Of a stretch of 64,000 nucleotides of DNA, positions 1-8,557 are shown piece after piece. The notes under the pieces are model-generated. The model made no database searches and was not told the DNA's origin. It saw only the letters and a program-made list of their open reading frames with translations. Location of the stretch: assembly GCA_040507225.1 (NCBI GenBank), contig JBEVVG010000001.1:248001-312000 (forward strand), given 5' to 3'. Numbering within the stretch: the stretch's first letter is position 1; each line of letters begins with the position of its first letter. The position numbers were made by a program, and so were the translations under genes. This DNA is from Thiodiazotropha sp040507225. Its GTDB lineage: Bacteria; Pseudomonadota; Gammaproteobacteria; Chromatiales; Chromatiaceae.

Positions 1-256
1 GGCCGGCAGGAGTGTCGATCTCACGGCCCGTGAATTCGATCTGTTGCTGTTCTTCGCCCGCCATCCGGGTCGGGTGTTCAGCCGGATTCAATTGCTCGAC
101 AAGGTATGGGGTTATCAGCACGATGGTTATGAACACACGGTGAATTCCCACATCAACCGCTTGCGGGCGAAAATTGAAGCTGATCCCGCGCAGCCTCGGT
201 ATGTACTGACGGTTTGGGGTGTGGGTTACAAGTTCAACGATCAGCGTGAGGTATGA
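1..256 (+). CDS. OmpR/PhoB-family response regulator, C-terminal part (5' truncated)
   Basis: The gene enters from outside the window; the open frame runs from base 2. Only the winged-helix DNA-binding domain is present. It opens with the hallmark LTAREFDLL segment, continues with HPGRVFSR at the recognition region, and ends with VNSHINRLRAKIE and GVGYKF, all typical of OmpR/PhoB-type output domains. The receiver domain with the phosphorylated Asp lies upstream and is not visible. A sensor kinase follows 49 bases downstream on the same strand, so the two form a two-component pair in one operon. The family is certain, but the stimulus and regulon cannot be read from this piece. Confidence 0.93.
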   Translation, partial: AGRSVDLTAREFDLLLFFARHPGRVFSRIQLLDKVWGYQHDGYEHTVNSHINRLRAKIEADPAQPRYVLTVWGVGYKFNDQREV

Positions 257-305
257 GAATGCTTGCGAAGCTGTCGGCCCAACGACCGTCCTGAGGCGCC
301 AACCG

Positions 306-1772
306 ATGTTCCACTCCCTCTATGCACGTCTATCTCTGGCCCTGGTCGGGCTGTTCCTGGTGACCGGTCTGGTGTATGCCCTGATCACCGTCTCCAACAC
401 AGATCGGTATCTGCAGGAAATCACCCAGCACTTCAACAAGAATCTTGCCCAGCGCATCGTCACTGACCGCAATCTGGTGATCGACGGTGAGATGAACGAC
501 AAGGCGCTGAAGCGCACCTTCGACACCTACATGCACATCAATCCCAGCATCGAAATCTACCTGTTGGATGCCCAGGGCAGCATTCTGGCGTTCTCCGCGG
601 ATCCCGGAAAGGTCAAACGATCCCGTGTCGACACCGCACCCATCCAGGCTTTTCTGCGCGGCGAGGGGTTTCCATTGTTGGGCGATGACCCGCGCTCCCT
701 GGAACGCCGCAAGGCATTTTCCGTGACACCGGTGCCTGCCGGGGATCGGGCCGAGGGCTACCTTTACGTGGTGCTTCGGGGTGAGGAGTACGACAACGCC
801 AAACAGGCGGTTCAGGAGAGCTATGCCCTGAGGTACAGCGCCAGTGCGGTGGCATTGAGTCTCGGTTTCGGCCTCCTGACCGGTCTGTTGCTGTTCCACT
901 GGCTGACCCGCCGGCTGCAGCGGCTTTCCCGCACCATGGCCTCATTCCAGCAGAGTGGATTTACCCGTCATGAGCCCCTTACGGAGCGCTTTCGTCCGGA
1001 CGGTGACGAAGTCGATCGCCTGGGAGCCGCGTTTGAGGAGATGGCTCGCACCATTGCCGATCAATGGGGCCAGCTCAAGGATCAGGACCGCTTGCGCCGG
1101 GAACTGGTCGCCCAGGTCTCGCATGACCTGCGCACCCCCCTGGCGGCGCTGCACGGTTACCTTGAGACCCTGCAGATGAAGCGAGGAACCCTCAGCGAGG
1201 TCCGGGAACAGGATTACCTGAGAATCGCTCTGGATCAAAGTTCCCGTCTGAAACGCATGGTCGAGGACCTGTTCGAACTGGCTCAGCTGGAGGCCCGGGA
1301 GACCCGGCCTGTGTGCGAGCCGATGTCACTGGCGGAACTGGTGCAGGATGTGGTGCAGAAGTTCCAGCTCAGGGCGCAGCAGGCGGGGATCACCCTGGAT
1401 TGGCAGATTCCGCAGAATCCGCCTTTCGTGAATGCGGATTTTGCGATGATCGAGCGGGTGCTCGACAACCTGATCGGCAATGCCCTGGATCACACCCCCG
1501 AGGGAGGTCGGGTCCGGTTGGCGTTCGAGCGGGAGGATGATCAGGTTTGCGTCATGGTGTCCGATACCGGCAAGGGGATCGGCAGCGATGAACTGGAGCA
1601 TCTTTTCGACCCGTTCTACCGGGGGCGCAAAGCCGGACGGGAAAGGGGGCATGCGGGTCTCGGGCTGGCTATCGCCCGGCGCATGCTGGAACTACAGGGG
1701 GGCAGTATCAAGGCCGAGAACAACCCGCAGGGTGGGGCCAGCTTCCTGTTTACATTACCCCTCGCGGAGTGA
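306..1772 (+). CDS. Membrane sensor histidine kinase (HAMP-HisKA-HATPase)
   Basis: Two-component sensor kinase of about 488 residues, partner of the regulator just upstream. The start is placed at the ATG at 306, preceded by GAGG about 9 bases upstream; a longer frame from 219 would overlap the regulator and add about 29 residues with no matching feature. Order: an N-terminal membrane helix (about residues 10-32), a periplasmic sensing region of about 145 residues, a second helix (about 180-200) ending near LLFHWLTRRL, a HAMP linker, the phospho-acceptor segment SHDLRTPLAAL with His near residue 273, then an ATPase domain with N-box NLIGNALDH and G-boxes DTGKGIG and GLGLAIARRM. It should autophosphorylate and pass phosphate to the adjacent regulator. 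The ligand is unknown. No terminator is evident in the 90 bases after the stop. Confidence 0.9.
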   Translation: MFHSLYARLSLALVGLFLVTGLVYALITVSNTDRYLQEITQHFNKNLAQRIVTDRNLVIDGEMNDKALKRTFDTYMHINPSIEIYLLDAQGSILAFSADPGKVKRSRVDTAPIQAFLRGEGFPLLGDDPRSLERRKAFSVTPVPAGDRAEGYLYVVLRGEEYDNAKQAVQESYALRYSASAVALSLGFGLLTGLLLFHWLTRRLQRLSRTMASFQQSGFTRHEPLTERFRPDGDEVDRLGAAFEEMARTIADQWGQLKDQDRLRRELVAQVSHDLRTPLAALHGYLETLQMKRGTLSEVREQDYLRIALDQSSRLKRMVEDLFELAQLEARETRPVCEPMSLAELVQDVVQKFQLRAQQAGITLDWQIPQNPPFVNADFAMIERVLDNLIGNALDHTPEGGRVRLAFEREDDQVCVMVSDTGKGIGSDELEHLFDPFYRGRKAGRERGHAGLGLAIARRMLELQGGSIKAENNPQGGASFLFTLPLAE

Positions 1773-1862
1773 TCGCGAGCACCGTCGGTTCAGCCTTTGG
1801 AGTGGCTTGAACGGGCGGTCAAATGCGCCTGCCAGGAACTTTTTCCGGACGTTTGGGACAAA

Positions 1863-1891
1863 TTGCGTCAACTAGGTGCCTGTGCTAGAAT
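1863..1891 (+). promoter_or_regulatory. Sigma-70 promoter of the rimP-nusA-infB operon
   Basis: TTGCGT at 1863-1868, a 17-base spacer and TAGAAT at 1886-1891. TGC directly before the -10 gives an extended -10 (TGCTAGAAT). It is placed about 180 bases upstream of rimP, giving a long leader that holds two terminator-like hairpins. Confidence 0.7.
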
Positions 1892-1947
1892 TCGCGCCGA
1901 ATTTGCAGATTTTGAGGCTGCAAATGATGCAGTAACTATAATAAAGG

Positions 1948-1968
1948 CCCCGACAGCGGGGTTTTTTT
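1948..1968 (+). terminator. First terminator-like hairpin in the rimP leader
   Basis: CCCCG, loop ACAG, CGGGG, then seven T. A compact intrinsic terminator lying between the promoter at 1863-1891 and rimP. It may be a premature attenuator of the operon rather than the end of an upstream gene, because the promoter precedes it. Confidence 0.6.
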
Positions 1969-2037
1969 GTTTTCGAGAACAGGTGCTTGGCGCCAGGGGC
2001 GGAGATTTCGCCTCGAGCTGTTCGCGGAACTGATCGG

Positions 2038-2062
2038 ATGGGCCAAGTGCCCATTTTTTATT
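2038..2062 (+). terminator. Second terminator-like hairpin just before rimP (attenuator candidate)
   Basis: ATGGGC, loop CAAGT, GCCCAT followed by a T-run, ending 12 bases before the rimP start codon. A conserved leader RNA with a premature terminator upstream of rimP is known in Gammaproteobacteria (Rfam rimP-leader), and the nusA operon is autoregulated by NusA in E. coli. This hairpin fits that place and shape. Identity is inferred from position and structure, not from a covariance search. Confidence 0.5.
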
Positions 2063-2074
2063 GCGGTGGAAAAA

Positions 2075-2533
2075 ATGCGGACTGCCCCGGAAAAGCTGAA
2101 AACCCTTGTTCGCCAGGAGGTTGAACTGCTGGGCTATGAGTTGCTGGGGATCGAATTGACCGGTCAGGGCAAGTCTGGGGTATTGCTGAGGATCTACATC
2201 GATCATCCCGACGGCATCGTTCTGGACGACTGCGTACAGGTCAGTCATCAGGTGAGCGGTGTGCTGGATGTGGAGGATCCGATCCAGGAGCGATACCAGC
2301 TCGAGGTGTCTTCGCCCGGTATGGACCGCCCGCTGTTTGAAAAGGCCCACTTTGAACGCTTCAAGGGCAGTCGCGTACGAGTCAAGACTCATGAAAAGAT
2401 TGAGGGCCGTCACCGGTTCACGGGGGAACTGGGTGGTGTGGAAGACAATGAGGTATTGATTGAAGACGATGGGACCGTCTATCGGATTCCGGTCGATTTG
2501 ATCGATTCAGCGCGTGTGATACCCGAATTTTGA
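2075..2533 (+). CDS. rimP: Ribosome maturation factor RimP
   Basis: RimP of 152 residues, the usual length, needed for late assembly of the 30S subunit. The start chosen is the ATG at 2075, preceded by a purine-rich GGTGGAAAA; a longer reading frame from 1967 would run through the leader hairpins and is rejected. Family signatures are a first domain with EVELLGYELLGIEL and LRIYIDHPDGI, the LDDCVQVSHQVSGVLDVEDP stretch, and the strongly conserved LEVSSPGMDRPL, followed by a small SH3-like second domain. It is first in the rimP-nusA-infB-rbfA-truB operon, the standard gammaproteobacterial order, with nusA beginning 15 bases after its stop. Confidence 0.97.
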   Translation: MRTAPEKLKTLVRQEVELLGYELLGIELTGQGKSGVLLRIYIDHPDGIVLDDCVQVSHQVSGVLDVEDPIQERYQLEVSSPGMDRPLFEKAHFERFKGSRVRVKTHEKIEGRHRFTGELGGVEDNEVLIEDDGTVYRIPVDLIDSARVIPEF

Positions 2534-2548
2534 ATTAGGAAGCAATAG

Positions 2549-4042
2549 ATGAGTAAAGAGATCTTACTGGTCGTAGATGCGGTTTCCAACGAGAAAGATG
2601 TCGAGAAGGGCATCATTTTCGAGGCCATTGAAGCTGCTCTGGCATCTGCCACCCGGAAAAGAAACGGTGATGACATCCTGGTTCGGGTCGCCATCGATCG
2701 CGCCACCGGCGACTATGAGACCTACCGTCGCTGGGAAGTGGTCGAAGCTTACTCCGAGGAGGAACCGGATGCGCCTCTTCGCCAGGTGATTCTCGATGTG
2801 GCCCGGGAGGACGATCCCGACGTCCAGGTGGGAGATTTCGTCGAGGAACCCATCGAGTCGATCGAATTCGGACGCATAGCCGCCCAGGCGGCCAAGCAGG
2901 TCATCGTTCAGAAGGTCAGGGAAGCGGAACGGGCCAAGGTGGTCGAGGCCTACAAAGGTCGCGAAGGTGAACTGGTGACCGGGGTGGTCAAGCGCATCGA
3001 CCGGGGTAACGTATTCCTGGATCTTGGTGGCAATGCCGAGGCGTTCATCGGCCGCGAACACATGATTCCCAAGGAGTCTGTGCGAGTGGGTGACCGGGTT
3101 CGCGGTTATCTTTACGAAATCCGCTCGGAACCCCGGGGTCCACAGCTGTTCATCAGCCGCACCATGCCGGAGTTGCTGATCGAACTGTTCAAGCTCGAGG
3201 TCCCGGAAGTGGGCGAGGGTCTGATTCAGATCAAGAGCGCGGCCCGGGATCCGGGACTGCGCGCCAAGATCGCGGTCAAGGCCATGGATCAGCGCATTGA
3301 TCCGGTGGGTGCCTGTGTCGGTATGCGCGGCTCCCGGGTGCAGGCCGTGTCCAACGAACTCAACGGCGAACGGGTCGACATCATCCTGTGGAACGACAAC
3401 CCGGCCCAGTACGTGATCAACGCCATGTCTCCCGCTGACGTGGTCTCCATCGTCGTCGACGAGGACACCCACACCATGGATGTGGCGGTCAGTGAAGAGA
3501 ATCTGTCCCAGGCGATCGGGCGCGGCGGTCAGAACGTCCGTCTTGCCAGCCAGTTGACCGGCTGGGAACTCAATGTCATGGACGAAGCCCAGGCCACCGA
3601 GAAGAGTGAATCCGAAGCTCGTGGCTTCATGGAATCCTTCATGGAGCAACTCGATGTGGACGAGGATGTGGCGGCCATCCTGGTGCAGGAAGGATTCACC
3701 AGCGTCGATGAGGTGGCCTATGTGCCGATCGAGGAGATGTACGCTGTCGAAGAGTTCGATGAGGAGCTGGTCGATGAACTGCGTAGTCGGGCCAAGGACT
3801 TCCTGCTGACCCGGGCGATCGCCAATGAAGAGGCGTTCAAGGAACCCGCAGAGGATCTGCTCAACATGGACGGCATGGATCAGCAGCTGGCCTTCACCCT
3901 GGCGGGGCGCGGCGTGGTCACGATGGAAGATCTGGCGGAACAGTCCATCGATGATCTCATGGAGATCGATGACATGGACGAGGAGCGTGCGGGACAGCTG
4001 ATCATGACCGCGCGGGCTCCCTGGTTCGAAGAGGCGAAATAA
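2549..4042 (+). CDS. nusA: Transcription termination/antitermination factor NusA
   Basis: NusA of 497 residues, matching the E. coli-type protein with C-terminal repeats. It binds RNA polymerase and nascent RNA and governs pausing, termination and antitermination. Visible domains in order are the N-terminal RNAP-binding domain beginning SKEILLVVDAVSNEK, an S1 domain (about 135-200, GEVLTGVVKRI-like with DLGGNAEAFI), KH1 and KH2 (about 205-345, including GACVGMRGSRVQAV and the second-KH loop IGRGGQNVRLA), and two acidic helical repeats (about 360-490) that in E. coli contact the alpha CTD and lambda N. It lies between rimP and infB; in relatives NusA controls its own operon through the leader. 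Confidence 0.98.
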   Translation: MSKEILLVVDAVSNEKDVEKGIIFEAIEAALASATRKRNGDDILVRVAIDRATGDYETYRRWEVVEAYSEEEPDAPLRQVILDVAREDDPDVQVGDFVEEPIESIEFGRIAAQAAKQVIVQKVREAERAKVVEAYKGREGELVTGVVKRIDRGNVFLDLGGNAEAFIGREHMIPKESVRVGDRVRGYLYEIRSEPRGPQLFISRTMPELLIELFKLEVPEVGEGLIQIKSAARDPGLRAKIAVKAMDQRIDPVGACVGMRGSRVQAVSNELNGERVDIILWNDNPAQYVINAMSPADVVSIVVDEDTHTMDVAVSEENLSQAIGRGGQNVRLASQLTGWELNVMDEAQATEKSESEARGFMESFMEQLDVDEDVAAILVQEGFTSVDEVAYVPIEEMYAVEEFDEELVDELRSRAKDFLLTRAIANEEAFKEPAEDLLNMDGMDQQLAFTLAGRGVVTMEDLAEQSIDDLMEIDDMDEERAGQLIMTARAPWFEEAK

Positions 4043-4133
4043 CCCGTCGCTTTGATCGACGGGGTAAATCCTGCTCAGCGCATATGCGAAGCATGACAAG
4101 AGATGGATAAGGCAAATTCAAGAGGCCTGATGA

Positions 4134-6746
4134 ATGAGTGAAGTAACGGTAGCACAACTTGCAAACGTCGTAGGCATTCCAGCCGACCTGTTGATGGAAC
4201 AGTTGGCAGACGCCGGGATCCAGGCCAAGAGTCCTGAGGACAGAATCTCCGACGAAGAGAAGGCGAAGCTGTTGCTGCATCTGCGCGAGAGCCATGGTAA
4301 GAAAAAAACCGCGACCGTCGCGGCCCCCAGCAAGGTCACCTTGCGGCGCAAGACTGTGAGCGAACTGCGCCAGCCGACCGGCAGTGGGCGAAGCACCAGC
4401 CGGGCCTCGGCGGTACCGGCCAAGACTGTCAGTGTCGAAGTGCGTAAGAAACGCACCTATGTCAAGCGCGCCAACGTCGAATCCGACGAATCCAAGATCC
4501 GCGAGGCCGAGGAAGCCCGCAAGGCCCTGGATGATCAGGCCAAGGAACGGGCGGCGATCGAGGCCGAGATCGAAGCGCGTAAGGCGGCCGAGGCGGCCAA
4601 ACGTGCCGCAGAAGACGCCTTGAAACGCGAGCAGGAAGAGGCCGCCAAGCAAGCCGCTGAGGAAGAGGCGAAACGCATGGCTGAGGAGGCTGCCAAGAAA
4701 CTCATGGAAGAGGAAGCGAGCGCCCCGGCCGAACCCGCCAGCGAGGCAACGGAGGAAAAACCGAAAACCGAACCGGCGCGCGCCAAGAAGGGCCGTAAAG
4801 ACGCGCGACGTTCCGAGAAAGGCTTTGGCGATGGGGCGGATGACAACCGTTCCGAACGCAAGGAACTGCACGTATCCGAAGAATTGCGCGGGCGGCGCAA
4901 AAAGAAACCCGGCGGCAAACAGCGCCGCTCCATGAGCGCCCCCAGCGAAGTACAGCACGGTTTTCAGCGTCCCACCGCTCCGGTGGTTCACGAGGTCAAG
5001 ATCCCCGACACCATCACCGTGGCCGATCTGGCGCAGCGCATGACGGTCAAGGCCGCCGAAGTCATCAAGGTGCTGATGAAAATGGGCATGATGGTAACCA
5101 TCAATCAGGTGCTGGACCGGGATGCCGCGACCCTGGTGGTTGAAGAGATGGGGCATGTCCCGGTGATGCAGCGGGAAGAGGATATCGAGGCCGATCTGCT
5201 GAGCCAGGAGGACGAGGCCGTGACCCAGGGCGAACTGGTCTCCCGTCCCCCGGTGGTCACCATCATGGGGCACGTCGATCACGGCAAAACCTCGCTGCTC
5301 GATTACATCCGCACCAGCCGCGTGGCGGCCGGAGAAGCGGGTGGCATCACCCAGCACATCGGCGCCTACCACGTGGACACGGACAAAGGCACTGTATCCT
5401 TCCTGGATACCCCGGGCCATGCGGCATTTACCGCGATGCGTGCCCGCGGCGCCAAGGTCACCGATATCGTCATCCTGGTGGTGGCGGCGGATGACGGCGT
5501 CATGCCACAGACCAAAGAGGCGATCCAGCACGCCCGTGCGGCGGACGTTCCGCTGATCGTGGCGATCAACAAGATCGATAAAGAGGACGCCAACCCGGAT
5601 CGGGTGATCCAGGAACTGTCCCAGGAAGAGGTGATTCCTGAGGACTGGGGCGGCGATACCATGTTCGTGCGGGTTTCCGCAAAAACCGGTACCGGTATCG
5701 ACGAACTGCTGGATGCGATCCTGCTGCAGGCGGAGGTCCTGGAACTCAAGGCGGTGGAAGACGGTCCCGCGACCGGTTCGATCGTGGAGTCCTCTCTCGA
5801 CAAGGGACGGGGTCCGGTGGCTACCGTACTGGTACAGTCCGGTACCCTGAACCGCGGTGACATGATCGTATCCGGTAAGGAATACGGCCGTGTGCGCGCC
5901 ATGTTCGACGAGAACGGCCGCTCCATCAAGCAGGCAGGACCCTCGATTCCGGTGGTGGTTCTGGGTCTTTCCGGTACCCCGGAGGCCGGTGACGACGTGC
6001 GCGCGGTGAGCGATGAGCGGCGCGCCCGTGAACTGGCGGAACTGCGCCATGACCGTCAGCGCGATACTCGCCTCGCGGCACAGAAGGCAGCAAAGCTCGA
6101 AGAGATGTTCACCCAGATGGCCGAGGGAGAGACCCAGACCCTGAACATCATCGTCAAGGCGGATGTGCAGGGCTCCGTGGAGGCGCTCAAGGATGCCCTG
6201 ATGAAGACCTCGAACGACGAGGTCAAGGTGCGGGTGGTGGCCTCCGGCGTCGGCGGCATCAACGAGTCCGATGCCAATCTTGCGGTCACCTCCAACGCCA
6301 TCATCATCGGCTTCAACGTGCGAGCCGATGCGGGTGCCCGCCGAGTGGTCGAAGAGCAGGGCCTCGATATGCGTTACTACAGCATCATCTATGAAATCAT
6401 CGATGATGTGAAAAAGGCGATTTCCGGCATGCTGTCCCCGGAGATCCGCGAAGAGATCATCGGTCTGGCGGAAGTGCGCGACGTATTCCGCAACTCCAAG
6501 CTCGGCGCAATTGCCGGTTGTATGGTTCTCGAGGGTGTGGTCAAACGCAACAGCCCGATCCGCGTACTGCGCGAGAACGTGGTGATTTTCGAAGGCGCCC
6601 TGGAATCCCTGCGCCGCTTCAAAGACGATGTCAACGAGGTCAAGAGCGGTATGGAGTGCGGTATCGGCGTCAAGAACTACAACGACGTCAAGCCCGGTGA
6701 CCAGATCGAGGTGTTCGAACGCACCGAAGTGGCAAGAACGGTATAA
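4134..6746 (+). CDS. infB: Translation initiation factor IF-2
   Basis: IF-2 of 870 residues, the GTPase that brings initiator tRNA to the ribosome. It begins with an IF2_N module (about 1-50, SEVTVAQLANVVGIPADLLM). A long charged coiled-coil linker rich in Glu, Ala, Lys and Arg (about 110-260) is followed by a second IF2_N-like module near 290-350 (TITVADLAQRMTVKAAEVIK). The G domain starts with GHVDHGKT at about 379-386, then DTPGHAAF and NKID. EF-Tu-like domain II, domain III (IIVKADVQGSVEAL) and the C-terminal fMet-tRNA-binding domain complete it. Two further Met codons in the linker could give shorter forms as in enterics, but no convincing internal ribosome binding site was identified. 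Confidence 0.98.
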   Translation: MSEVTVAQLANVVGIPADLLMEQLADAGIQAKSPEDRISDEEKAKLLLHLRESHGKKKTATVAAPSKVTLRRKTVSELRQPTGSGRSTSRASAVPAKTVSVEVRKKRTYVKRANVESDESKIREAEEARKALDDQAKERAAIEAEIEARKAAEAAKRAAEDALKREQEEAAKQAAEEEAKRMAEEAAKKLMEEEASAPAEPASEATEEKPKTEPARAKKGRKDARRSEKGFGDGADDNRSERKELHVSEELRGRRKKKPGGKQRRSMSAPSEVQHGFQRPTAPVVHEVKIPDTITVADLAQRMTVKAAEVIKVLMKMGMMVTINQVLDRDAATLVVEEMGHVPVMQREEDIEADLLSQEDEAVTQGELVSRPPVVTIMGHVDHGKTSLLDYIRTSRVAAGEAGGITQHIGAYHVDTDKGTVSFLDTPGHAAFTAMRARGAKVTDIVILVVAADDGVMPQTKEAIQHARAADVPLIVAINKIDKEDANPDRVIQELSQEEVIPEDWGGDTMFVRVSAKTGTGIDELLDAILLQAEVLELKAVEDGPATGSIVESSLDKGRGPVATVLVQSGTLNRGDMIVSGKEYGRVRAMFDENGRSIKQAGPSIPVVVLGLSGTPEAGDDVRAVSDERRARELAELRHDRQRDTRLAAQKAAKLEEMFTQMAEGETQTLNIIVKADVQGSVEALKDALMKTSNDEVKVRVVASGVGGINESDANLAVTSNAIIIGFNVRADAGARRVVEEQGLDMRYYSIIYEIIDDVKKAISGMLSPEIREEIIGLAEVRDVFRNSKLGAIAGCMVLEGVVKRNSPIRVLRENVVIFEGALESLRRFKDDVNEVKSGMECGIGVKNYNDVKPGDQIEVFERTEVARTV

Positions 6747-6752
6747 GCCGGC

Positions 6753-7112
6753 ATGTCGAAAGATTACCAGCGTACCGACCGGGTCGGCGCAGAAATGCAA
6801 CGTGAACTGGCCGTGTTGATCCGCGATGAAATCAAGGATCCGGGGTTGGGCATGGTGACGGTTCAGGCGGTCAGGGTGGTTCGGGACCTTTCCCAGGCGA
6901 AAGTCTTTTTCACCACCCTGGGCGCCCAGTTCACCCGGGAGGAGAGCGCGTCTCACCTCAACCAGGTTGCAGGGCATCTGCGCTGGTTGCTGGGTAAGAG
7001 CATGAAGCTGCGCAGCATTCCCAAACTGCATTTTGTCTACGATGACTCGGTTGAACACGGAGAGCATCTCTCCCATCTGATCGAGCAGGCTGTGACCGAA
7101 AAATCATCCTGA
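6753..7112 (+). CDS. rbfA: Ribosome-binding factor A
   Basis: RbfA of 119 residues, a KH-fold protein that binds the 5' helix of 16S rRNA during 30S maturation. Recognisable segments are RVGAEMQRELAVLIRDEIKDPGLG near the start, VRVVRDLSQAKVFFT in the middle, and RSIPKLHFVYDDSVEHG near the end. It begins six bases after the infB stop, so the two are probably translated in a coupled way, and truB follows. An antisense open frame of more than 1000 codons covers this gene and infB but has no coding features. Confidence 0.97.
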   Translation: MSKDYQRTDRVGAEMQRELAVLIRDEIKDPGLGMVTVQAVRVVRDLSQAKVFFTTLGAQFTREESASHLNQVAGHLRWLLGKSMKLRSIPKLHFVYDDSVEHGEHLSHLIEQAVTEKSS

Positions 7113-7155
7113 TCAATCCGAACAGAACTCCTCCAATTCGATTTAGAGCACTAAT

Positions 7156-8076
7156 ATGGGACGTCGTCGTAACAGAGGGCGCAATATCAACGGGGTATTG
7201 CTGCTAGATAAACCGGAAGGTATGACCTCGAACAAGGCGCTGCAGGAGATCAAGTTTCTCTACAAGGCGGCCAAGGCGGGTCATACCGGGAGTCTCGATC
7301 CACTGGCCACCGGGCTGTTGCCGATCTGCCTGGGTGAGGCCACCAAGATGTCCGCTTTTCTCCTGGATGCGGATAAGCGCTACCGGGTCAAAGTGAAACT
7401 GGGCGAGACCACCACCACCGCCGATGCGGAGGGCGAGGTTATCGAACGGGCGGATCCCAGCGGAGTGACCGAGCAAGACCTCAGGTCGGTCCTGGCCGGG
7501 TTCCAGGGAGAGCAGCAGCAGTTGCCGCCCATGTATTCCGCCGTCAAGTATCAGGGTGAAAGACTCTACAAACTGGCCCGCCAGGGTATCGAAGTGGAGC
7601 GTGAGCCGAGAACCATACATATCTATGCCCTGGACCTGCTGGGCTTTGAGCTGCCCGAATTCGAGATGGATGTGCACTGTTCCAAAGGGACCTATGTGCG
7701 CACCCTGGCCGAGGACATCGGCAAGCAACTGGGGTGTGGTGCCTACGTGAGCGCGCTGCGGCGTACCGGTGTCGGACCCTATAGCGACGACGCCATGCTG
7801 ACTCTGGAACAGGTTCAGGCGGCTTTCGGTGAGAAGCGATTCGAGGAGATGGACAACTGGCTGCTTCCGCTCGAGAGCGCTCTGTCCAACTGGCCGGAAG
7901 TGACCCTGACAGCGGACGCTGCGTTTTACATGAAGCAGGGACAGGCGATCCTCGTGCCGAATGCCCCGACCAGCGGCTGGGTCAGGCTGTATGCCAACAA
8001 GTCCGAGTTTCTCGGCGTCGGCCAGATCCTGGATGATGGCCGGGTGGCGCCCAAACGACTGATGCAGGCGGGATAA
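7156..8076 (+). CDS. truB: tRNA pseudouridine-55 synthase TruB
   Basis: TruB of 306 residues converts U55 in the T-loop of tRNAs to pseudouridine. The catalytic region AGHTGSLDPLATG gives the active Asp near residue 48. The preceding GVLLLDKPEGMTS (motif I), the YSAVKYQGERLYKLAR region and VHCSKGTYVRTLAEDIG are family landmarks. The C-terminal extension carries a weak PUA-like end. It stands in the usual place between rbfA and rpsO. A probable separate rpsO promoter begins 16 bases after its stop. Confidence 0.97.
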   Translation: MGRRRNRGRNINGVLLLDKPEGMTSNKALQEIKFLYKAAKAGHTGSLDPLATGLLPICLGEATKMSAFLLDADKRYRVKVKLGETTTTADAEGEVIERADPSGVTEQDLRSVLAGFQGEQQQLPPMYSAVKYQGERLYKLARQGIEVEREPRTIHIYALDLLGFELPEFEMDVHCSKGTYVRTLAEDIGKQLGCGAYVSALRRTGVGPYSDDAMLTLEQVQAAFGEKRFEEMDNWLLPLESALSNWPEVTLTADAAFYMKQGQAILVPNAPTSGWVRLYANKSEFLGVGQILDDGRVAPKRLMQAG

Positions 8077-8092
8077 CCCGGCTCGCGCCGGC

Positions 8093-8121
8093 TTGCCGTA
8101 TCCGCCCAGAACGCGCATACT
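8093..8121 (+). promoter_or_regulatory. Probable sigma-70 promoter for rpsO-pnp
   Basis: TTGCCG at 8093-8098, 17-base spacer, CATACT at 8116-8121, in the 172-base truB-rpsO interval. It leaves a leader of about 120 bases before rpsO, where S15 autoregulation occurs in E. coli. The match is moderate and is supported by position. Confidence 0.45.
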
Positions 8122-8248
8122 ACGCGGTCTTTCAGGCAGTGCCTGAACCCAGTTAACAGATTTTACCGGTCCGGACAGCCTGAACTCATTGTCGGGTTGT
8201 CCTGTAAAGCGGCCAATTGTGAACGACGTAACCTATAGGAGACACGTC

Positions 8249-8518
8249 ATGTCAATGAGTGCGACAGAGAAGAAATCGATTGTTGAAGAGTATCAGCGCG
8301 CCCCGGGCGACACCGGTTCCCCGGAAGTTCAGATTGCCCTGATGACCGGCCGCATCACCCAACTCACCGAGCATTTCAAGCAGCACAAACAGGATCATCA
8401 CTCCCGCCAGGGTCTGGTGCGCCTGGTCAATTCCCGACGCAAACTGCTGGATTATCTGAAGGACAAAGACCTTCAGCGCTACAAGGACCTGATCGGTCGA
8501 CTCGGTCTGCGTCGCTAA
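8249..8518 (+). CDS. rpsO: 30S ribosomal protein S15
   Basis: S15 of 89 residues, a primary 16S rRNA-binding protein of the small subunit platform. The start at 8249 is fixed by GGAG at 8238-8241 seven bases upstream and by family length; an upstream in-frame extension from 8189 is not needed. Conserved blocks are GDTGSPEVQIALMTGRI, LTEHFK.HKQDHHSRQGL and RRKLLDYL, ending IGRLGLRR. The gene precedes pnp by 39 bases, the conserved rpsO-pnp pair. The leader is structured enough to hold the usual S15 autoregulatory site, but I could not assign one. Confidence 0.98.
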   Translation: MSMSATEKKSIVEEYQRAPGDTGSPEVQIALMTGRITQLTEHFKQHKQDHHSRQGLVRLVNSRRKLLDYLKDKDLQRYKDLIGRLGLRR

Positions 8519-8557
8519 GCCATCCTGCCAAAAACAAAACAAGCCAAGGATTCAATC

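Noticed and set aside
2564..4099. Minus-strand open frame of 511 codons opposite nusA
   Set aside because: Antisense shadow of nusA with His/Leu/Asp-rich composition and no recognisable motif.
4002..7076. Minus-strand open frame of 1024 codons
   Set aside because: It is the antisense shadow of infB and rbfA; a His/Gly/Asp/Arg-rich composition without domains is typical of a high-GC antisense frame.
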